A DNA stretch of 64,000 nucleotides from Chamaecyparis obtusa (taxonomy: Eukaryota > Streptophyta > Pinopsida > Cupressales > Cupressaceae): the NCBI GenBank assembly GCA_027943335.1, contig BSBK01007737.1, positions 330,501 through 394,500 of the forward strand, in the 5' to 3' direction. The notes beneath the pieces are model-generated. The model was not told the DNA's origin, did no database searches, and saw only the letters and a list, made by a program, of their open reading frames with translations. Below are positions 56,976 to 64,000 of this stretch, in pieces (positions within the stretch are counted from its first letter, which is position 1; each line of letters begins with the position of its first letter). The translations under genes and the position numbers were made by a program.

Positions 56976-59900
56976 TTAGTGACCGATAGACAGGGGACGA
57001 ACCCCAAGTCTAGTCCTCAAGTATTCAAATGTGTCCTTCGGTAGGGGCTTTGTAAAAATATCTGCAAGTTGTTCTTTACATGTAAAAAATTCTAACTTAA
57101 CTTTCTTCTCTTGCACTTGTTCTCTTAAGTAATGATACTTAATAGATATATGCTTTGTCTTAGAGTGCATCATAGGATTCTTTGAAATATTAATAGCACT
57201 AGTGTTGTCATAGTATATAATCACCAGGTCAGTGATTACCTCATTCATTCCTTCCAACACTTGTTTGATATATGCAATGTTTGAATAGTTAGTAGCAGTA
57301 ACAACATACTATGCTTTAGCTGTAGACTGAGAAATACAAGCCTGCTTTTTACTTGTCCAGGTTACAAGTCTTTCACCAAAGAAAAATGCTCCTTCGGTTG
57401 TGCTTTTTCTATCATCCACATTTCCAGCCCAATCAACATCGATGTAAAATTTTAGTTCAAACTTCTCTTCCTTAGAGTACCATAATCCATAATTTTATGT
57501 TTTCTTCAAGTATCTTAAGATCCTTTTTGTAGCTATCATGTGTGATTCTCTAGGTTTAGCAAAAAATCTTACAACAATTCCCATAGCATGTGCTATATGT
57601 AGCCTACTGTGAACTACGTACATTAACTTACCAATCATAGATCGGTAAAGTGTCTGATTTACCTTAGTAGTTTCATCCTCCTTTGTCAATTTGCATCCAT
57701 TAGCCATCGGTGTTCCTACAAGTTTAGCATCTTCCATGCCAAATGTCTTCAATACTTCCTTTATGTATTTAGATTGTGTGATGAATATGCCATCACTCTG
57801 CTGAATCACTTGTAGTCCAAGAAAGAACTTAATCTCTCCAAACATAGACATTTCAAATTCCTTTTGCATTTCATCAACAAATGCCTTGTAGACAAGATCT
57901 GAACCACCAAAGATAATATCATCAACAAATATTTCAGTAATGATAATAGTATCATCAGTATCACCTTTCACATATAGATTGTTGTTTTCATTTGTTCTAA
58001 CAAATCTAATACTTAACAAGTAAGTATGCAGTCTTTCATACCATGCTCTCGGTGCTTGCTTTAATCCATATAAAGCTTTATATAATCTACATACCATATA
58101 TTTATTGTCGGGATCAACAAATCCTTCAAGTTGTTCAATGTAGACTTCTTCTTCAAGTATACCATTCAAAAATGCTAACTTCACATCCATTTGATAGAAT
58201 TTGAATTTCTTATGTGCAGCATATGCAAGTAGCATTCTAACTCCTTCTAATCTAGCAATAGGTGAAAATATCTCACCATAGTCAATGCCTTCTTCCTGTG
58301 CATATCCCTTGCATACTAATCTAGCCTTATTTCTTGTGACTTCACCATTTTCATTCAATTTATTCATGTCTATCCACTTACTACCGATAACATTCTTATC
58401 TTTTGGTTGGGGTACTAAGGACCAGGTTTTGTTCTTTTCTATTTGTTCTATTTCCTCTTTCATTGCATTAACCCATTCTTCATTTTCTAATGCATCTTTC
58501 ACAGTTTTAGGTTCAAACTCACAAATTAGACATGTCCCTTGTCTTGTTTTGCTTCTAGTTTGCATTCCAACATGTCTGTCTCCAATGATTTGTGTTTCAG
58601 GATGATGTCTCTTGACAAAACTAGCTAAAACTTGATTTCTCCTTTCTTGTTCATCCTACTCAGGGCCATTTCCTTGCTCGGTAGCTTCTTCATGTTCATC
58701 GATTTGTGGTGCCTATTGTACTGAATTATTTCCCTACTAACTGGTAGTTACAACTTGTGGTGTCGGTAGATACTCTGGATGTTCGATGTAAGTGAATCTA
58801 CCATAGTCTTTTGGTTCCTTTGTACTTTCCTCTATATACTTGTCATCAAACTCATCAACACGAACATTAGTACTTTCAACAATATTATTTGTAGCCTTAT
58901 TCAAACATTTGTATGCTTTACTTGTAGTGGAATATCCAAGAAATATTCCTTCATCTCCTTTAGAATCAAATTTTCCATTTCTCTCATCTTTCAAGATAAA
59001 GCATTTACTTCCAAAATTTTTGAAATAACTTACAGTAGGTTTTTGTCCAAACCATAGCTCATAAGGTGTTCAGTTGGAGTCCTTCTTTAGTTGTACTCGG
59101 TTAAGAACATATATAGCTATACTGCTAGCTTCCCTCCAATATGTTTGAGCAACTTTCTTTTGTATCATCAATGTTCTAACACAGTCAATTATAGACCTAT
59201 TTCTTCTTTTAGCAATGCCATTTTGCTGAGGTGTCCTTGATGCAGATACTTGCCTCTTGATTCCATGCTCATTGAAAAATTTAGTAAATTCATCAGAGAT
59301 AAATTCACCTCCTCTATCAGATCTTAAGCACTTTATTTCCTTACCAGTTTCTTTCTCTACCTTAGCTTTATACCACTTAAACATTTTGAAAGCTTCAGAT
59401 TTCACTTTTAAGAACATAACAGTCATCAGTCTAGTGTAATCATCAAAAAAAAGAATAAAATATCTATCACCAGAATAGCTTTGAGTTCTCATAGGTCCAC
59501 ATAGGTCGGTATGAACCAATTCAAGTATCTTCTTTGTTCAATAGTCCTTACTTTTAAAACTAGATTTAGTCATCTTACCTTTTTGACATTCATGGCACAT
59601 GGCATGATTAGGTTTTGTCAAGTTAGGCAATCCTCTAACTCTTTTCTTTCTACTAATCTTGATCATGTTGTCAAAGTTCACATGGCATAACCTTCAGTGC
59701 CACAACCAAGCATCTTCATCCTTTATTAACAAACAAGAAGAATGATCTATATCAAGATAGAATAGATTACCTCTGGATTGTGTACCAGTTCTGACAAGTC
59801 TTCCTCCATCATCATAAATCTTCACCTTTTTGCTCTCAAAAGCTAGTCGGTGGCCTGAATTATTCAGCTAAGCCACACTTATCAGATTACAGTTTAGTCC

Positions 59901-60330
59901 ATCTACCCAATATGCATTTTCACATTGTCATCTGTCATTGATCATCAGTGAGCCTTTACCTCTTACCATACAAGGTGCATCATTTCCCATTCTCACAAAT
60001 CCTCCATTATACTCAACAAGATGATCAAACTTCTCTACATCACCAGTCATATGATGTGTACAGCCATTGTCTATGATCCATGTATCATTTCTGCTTACTT
60101 TAGAGATTAGTGTTGTATCTTCATGTTTCTCTTCCTCTTCTGAGTCATCTTTCATAGCAACAAATACAACTTCTATATCATCATCAGAATCAGATTCAGT
60201 TTCAATATCTTCAGCTATGTAACATACCTTTTTGCCTTTTTCATCTCGGTTGTCTCTGTTGTTGTGTTGGTAACCTTTGCTAACTCTTCTCCCATAGCTT
60301 CCTTTAGATCGGTCTTTGGATCTATCATCA
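56976..60330 (-). pseudogene. Copia pol: protease, integrase, RT, RNase H
   Basis: All open pieces share one minus-strand frame. The protease reads WIIDNGCTHHMTGD (~60070), where the family has D-S-G, so the residue after the catalytic Asp is altered. The integrase has HTDLCGPMRTQSYSGDRYF, then LRSDRGGEFISDEF and TPQQNGIAKRRNRS. The third catalytic residue, Glu in 'AERKNR'-type sequence, is Lys here. RT (57495-58565) has [21 protein letters not shown] and the catalytic FVDDIIFGG. RNase H ends with SKTKHISIKYHYLRE and LADIFTKPLP (56976-57260). Stops separate the pieces, with no frameshift. Confidence 0.93.
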
Positions 60331-61160
60331 TATTTCTTCTATGGGCATCTAGCAGTGATGTGACTAACTTCTTTACAATTGAAGCATGCTAAAGGTAGCT
60401 TACCTCTATACCTTCCTTTTCCTTTGGGCAATCTTTGGGCCATAAGTGCTTCAAGCTCATCAAGTTCATCATCAGTATTGTCATCACTATCACAATTCTT
60501 ACTATTCCTACTAGACTTTCCAATCTTCAGAGAAGACATGAAAGCGGATTCAACAGAAGGAACAACAATGTTATCAAAATTGTTTAATTCAAAGGTTGTA
60601 AGTTTACCGATCAGAGTGTCAAGAGTGAGGTTGGATGTAGCTCTTGTTTCATGAATTGCAGAAATCTTGATTGCATAAACTAGTAGAAAAGTTCTGAGAA
60701 TCTTGCTTATCACTGTTTCATCATCAATTACTCCATCAAATGCTCTAATACCATGTACCACTTCTTTGATTCTATTTGAATATTGGACAATATTCTCACC
60801 TTCTTTCATTCTCATTTCATCAAATCTGCCTCTCAAACTTTCAGCTCAGGCTCTTTTGACATTCAGATCTCCACTGTAGATTTGTGTTAATTTATCCCAC
60901 ATTCCTTTGGTAGTCGTGCATGTCTTGATATCTTCAAATTCAACATCGGTACAGGCAGCAGCAAGTTCCATCATAGTAACATTGTGTTCATGCTTATCTT
61001 TCAGTTGATCAACAGTTAGGGGACTAGTGGGTGGTTGCATGTAGCCATTTTGCATCAAATCTAATGCTGAGTTCCCAATTCTAGATATGTGCAGCTTCAT
61101 TCTGCTTTTCCATACTGTGAAGTTCTCTTTATTCAGTTTTGGTACTTCCCTCTTATACAT
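60331..61160 (-). pseudogene. Copia gag
   Basis: MYKREVPKLNKENFTVWKSR opens the frame at 61160, with the usual 'L-KENF--W---M' start of copia gag. WDKLTQIYSG and GENIVQYSNRIKEVV are core UBN2-type gag motifs. A stop at ~60843 is followed by the rest of the frame. The zinc knuckle C-FN-C-KEVS-H-ITAR-C lies at ~60345-60390; the usual Gly before His is Ser. A Ser/Asp-rich stretch precedes it. Confidence 0.9.
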
Positions 61161-61209
61161 CTTGAGACCTTTATGCTTAAGTCCTTAAAACTTTGTTCCA
61201 AACAACGTA

Positions 61210-61221
61210 GCTTTGATACCA
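61210..61221 (-). other. Copia primer-binding site
   Basis: TGGTATCAAAGC on the minus strand, two bases from the 5' LTR; an initiator-Met type with one A-for-G change. Confidence 0.85.
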
Positions 61222-61223
61222 AT

Positions 61224-62705
61224 TGTTAGAATAACTAAGAGGGGGGTGAATCAATTATCCAGTGTCCCAATTCAAAAATGTATAATTCAAAACAATTTCT
61301 TCTCATCGGTAAGCAATAATAACTCTTACTGTTTGTGTTTTTACCAATTACCAGTCTAATACTTATAACTATTTACCGATCAAATCTAACATGTAACATG
61401 CAAAGTATGATAACAAACAAATATCACAATCAACACATAACACAAGAGATTTAACGTGGAAACCCTGTGAAGGGAAAAACCACCTGGGACCGGCAACCCA
61501 AACTTGTTCACTCTTCTGAAGTGAGGTCGGTTAAGACCCAACCCTGTTAAAGGTTACAAACACACTGTCAGGTGTGACCTTGTTAGAGGATTTTAGACTA
61601 GAAGTTATTGTCCAACCAGAATTCACTATGGGGTTGATAGGATAACAATGTTCATTCTATGAATGATACATCATAAGACTTTCAGAGTCCACTCAGTTAA
61701 GAGATTTAGACTGTATACAATGGTTAAATATGTAACAATAAAATAACCTACCTTAATAAAACTTCAATTGCAGATTACAGATCAATATTTAGTCCATACA
61801 AATCCTTCTGATCAATAATTCACTTCAGATTCAATACTGTATCAACTTACTATCCATTGGTAACTGCTCTTTGTAGCTCGGTAATTGCTCTACAGCTCAG
61901 TTCTTACTAACCAATATGAGCAGAATGCATGAAAACCTTATTGACACAATAATCCTGCAGCTTATTCTTTTTCCCGGCACTTTCATAAAGAAATTATGTT
62001 CTCTTATATAGATGAGTAAATAATTTTCTTCTCCACCATCAGATTTTGCTGCTTAATCACATTCATAGATTTTGCCACTTAAAACTTTCTCGATACTTGT
62101 GTCAATAACATGTTTCAATTTACTCTGTTAGATCTTCTTTGAATTTTGTCAACTGTTGATCTGTGTAACAAACTTTATCTGTTACCTCGATGTTATACTC
62201 TTTCTAGATCATCAATCGTATCGGCTAAACTAATCATTTAATTCATTCTTTTATGCTTGGTTAACAAAGAATGCATCGGTGAACACTGCTTGGTTAATAC
62301 TGTGGTTGGTATACACTGCACTCCGTCAGTGTATACTAGAAATGCTTCATTTACTAACAACACTGCTTTGTGTCTTTCAACTCTATACTTCATTATAGAT
62401 GAATGCAACATAATGAAGTCAATATCATCAAGTCATAGACTCATCAATAAGTTACTCAATGTGTTCCTTATCCTCATCTGTCATGTACATCTTTCCTCAT
62501 GTAGATTTCTCTGTTCTTCATCTCTTTTCTATTTTTCTTCAGATGTCTCAGTGTAGTAACTTACAAGATAAGTGTTGTCAAACTAGTTGACATCAATGAC
62601 AACATAATACTGATTTAATCATATTACATATCTAATCAACAACTCCTCAGTGATCTTGCAATCACAGATCCTTCAATCAGATTCCAAATCAGTCGTAGTC
62701 CAACA
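61224..62705 (-). repeat. Copia 5' LTR
   Basis: 1482 bp, direct repeat of 54922-56412 with scattered substitutions and small indels. Confidence 0.95.
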
Positions 62706-62767
62706 CAGGATAGCAGGGATAGGTCTAAATTCTATCAAGAGGTGATTCAAGAGCTTGAAAGCATATA

Positions 62768-63762
62768 ACAAACCTATGATTTGGACAATTTACCAAGGAG
62801 ATCATTGGGTCATGGAGAGTTCTTTGATGAGTTGGACCATTTCTAGATGATGGATAACTCCTTGTTTGATATGGGTGTAGAGTTGACTATTGATAATCCC
62901 CTCTTTGAGATAGATGAGGGAGATGTGTCATATTCCCAAGATGAGGATGATGTTAGTTGTAGGGTCTAGGACCCAGGTGCAGTCATCAGAAGTGAGCCTT
63001 GGTCACCAAGTTGTAGTGGCAGGATGAGCTCAATTGATGAACAGTGTGGTTTGTGTACCCGCAATCTAGGGGAGGTAGTTATGTCTTGTGACATGATGAG
63101 TGATATGTCTTTTCTTGCGCTACCCCTCGATGATGATGTTGATCAAGTAGGACTTATTCAGTATGGGGTTATCAAGCTTAGCATGCTAGTTATGCTAGTT
63201 GGTGTGAATTTTTAACACAATGGTATACATTGTATGACTTTGGGTATTGAGAGACAGTCATGGAGCCCCTATGCTGATTTGGGGTTTCTATTTGATTTGT
63301 TCAGTGCATCGCAGAAGCCTTATCTGGCAATTTTGACAGTTTGCCTCTTCAGCGCAGTTTTGGGTTCAGGCTGCAAATCATAGGGGCATACTTGAGGTCG
63401 GTTTTCATTTTTGGAGCCAATCGGTATGAGATTTGGTTTTCTCTGTCATATGGTCGTAGAGGCATGGGAGAGCCCAGTTGGAGTGAGGTTCTTAATTGGG
63501 TTGAGACCTTTCTTACAGATGATAGTAGCACAAGGTAGATTGGTTTGAAAGATCCTATAGAGGTTTGGGATCTCAACATTATATGGGCTATTGTTTGGTT
63601 ATTGTTTGAGTGGCTTCATGGATCAGAGCATAATGACTGGGTCAATTTCACATGACAGGTTGGGGAAGCCACTTCTCTGAGGTTGGTTTGGGATCTAGGT
63701 ATTTGATCTCAGCATGTAAATACTGATTGCTTGAGGGCAAGCAATCTTCAGGAAGGGATGAT
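62768..63762 (+). other. LARD-B 3' internal region with polypurine tract
   Basis: An acidic frame continues briefly (FFDELDHF, DNPLFEIDEGDVSYSQDEDD). Later open frames (63024-63215, 63341-63538) have no motif. The stretch ends in the purine tract AGGAAGGGATGAT (63750-63762) directly before the 3' LTR. Confidence 0.6.
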
Positions 63763-64000
63763 TGTAATGTCCCCTTTTGGGGGTACATTATATTGTCATG
63801 TTGTTAGCCTTTTCACCTTGGTCTGGAGGGCTAACTGTGGTGTGGTAATGCTCCAGAAGATAATTGGCCTAAGTGGTTTTAGTTCCAGGCCAATCAAAGC
63901 AGTTTTGACATGGTTCAAAATTCTCACCTTTTTAGTAGTGGACTTGGAGCATCTTGTTGAGAGCTTTCCATCGAGCTATCACACATCAACATCTGAGCTC
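63763..64000 (+). repeat. LARD-B 3' LTR, truncated by the window end
   Basis: TGTAATGTCCCCTTTTGGGG… matches 50184-50420 with few changes. Confidence 0.9.

Larger units (their letters stand above)
54922..62705 (-). mobile_element. Ty1/copia retrotransposon nested in LARD-B
   Basis: 7.8 kb, LTRs 54922-56412 and 61224-62705. The flanks are TAGGA (54917-54921) and CAGGA (62706-62710), a target duplication with one change. The PBS is 61210-61221 (TGGTATCAAAGC on the minus strand), the polypurine tract 56413-56424, and there is one gag-pol frame on the minus strand. The domain order protease, integrase, RT, RNase H is that of copia. Point stops and altered catalytic residues make it inactive. Confidence 0.95.
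54246..62767 (+). pseudogene. LARD-B coiled-coil ORF, interrupted by the copia element
   Basis: From ~54255 a frame reads GEDRWQPSDRNITVETTP, then LRHSGEYSKLYFSNLMAKF (clean to 54641). After shifts it continues as a coiled coil, NKEVEIDKLNKEISATQG (~54788), to SSQFRE at 54916. The copia element follows. At 62706 the frame resumes as QDSRDRSKFYQEVIQELESI and a stop. The TSD base change C-to-T turned the left CAG into TAG. Acidic, Asp-rich sequence follows. It has no known motif; position suggests a gag-like structural protein. Only 54246-54921 and 62706-62767 belong to it. Confidence 0.55.
50184..64000 (+). mobile_element. LARD-B: LTR element with PDS5-like insert, running off the window
   Basis: The 5' LTR is 50184-51044. 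A TGGTATTAGAGG PBS follows. The 3' LTR starts at 63763 and is cut by the window end. It has no protease, RT or integrase of its own. After removing the nested copia element (54922-62705) the internal part is ~4.9 kb. It holds a PDS5-like segment and a coiled-coil ORF. It lies inside the LINE. The right target copy is outside the window. Confidence 0.88.

Overview
This window looks like a retrotransposon-rich intergenic stretch of a large plant nuclear genome. It is AT-rich, it has plant-type Ty3 chromovirus, Ty1/copia, LINE and CACTA coding sequence, it has primer-binding sites of the TGGTATCAGAG initiator-Met type, and many elements are nested inside each other. A conifer or other giant-genome seed plant would fit, but that is inference. 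I see no intact host gene, rRNA, ordinary tRNA gene or CRISPR array.

The backbone is one old LINE on the + strand. Its ORF1 starts near 5437 and its ORF2 (endonuclease plus reverse transcriptase) runs from 25402. Three large elements have split it. (1) LARD-A (6876-25253, minus strand, TSD CTTCT) is an LTR element without reverse transcriptase. It carries a degenerate gag-like ORF and is itself interrupted by a Ty3 chromovirus (Gypsy-1, 8894-15304) and by a 2.6-kb LTR element without coding capacity (16913-19502). (2) A 22.6-kb CACTA DNA transposon (27495-50110, TSD GGA) sits inside the LINE reverse transcriptase. Removing it and one GGA restores the LINE frame. (3) LARD-B (50184 to beyond the window, plus strand) sits in the next stretch of the LINE and is itself interrupted by a Ty1/copia element (54922-62705).

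The CACTA element carries, mostly on the minus strand, a DUF4216-type C-terminal piece of a TNPD transposase, a SET-domain gene, an exon-intron gene resembling the Ptta/En-Spm (Transposase_24) accessory protein, two unequal copies of exons from an Mpv17/PMP22 membrane-protein gene, a plus-strand coiled-coil ORF, a Ty3 protease fragment and a minus-strand coiled-coil ORF. The last is split by a second chromovirus of the Gypsy-1 family (Gypsy-2, 42601-48827, TSD CAAAT). The catalytic TNPD domain is not visible, so the copy is probably non-autonomous.

LARD-B carries a stretch resembling the N-terminal HEAT-repeat part of the cohesin cofactor PDS5, followed by a coiled-coil ORF cut by the copia insertion. 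Nearly all coding sequence is broken. Gypsy-1 gag-pol and copia gag-pol each keep one frame with only point stops, many explained by C-to-T or G-to-A changes, as expected of methylated, silenced repeats. The first ~5 kb holds only a tandem array of four tRNA-like (SINE-head-like) units and otherwise unassigned DNA.
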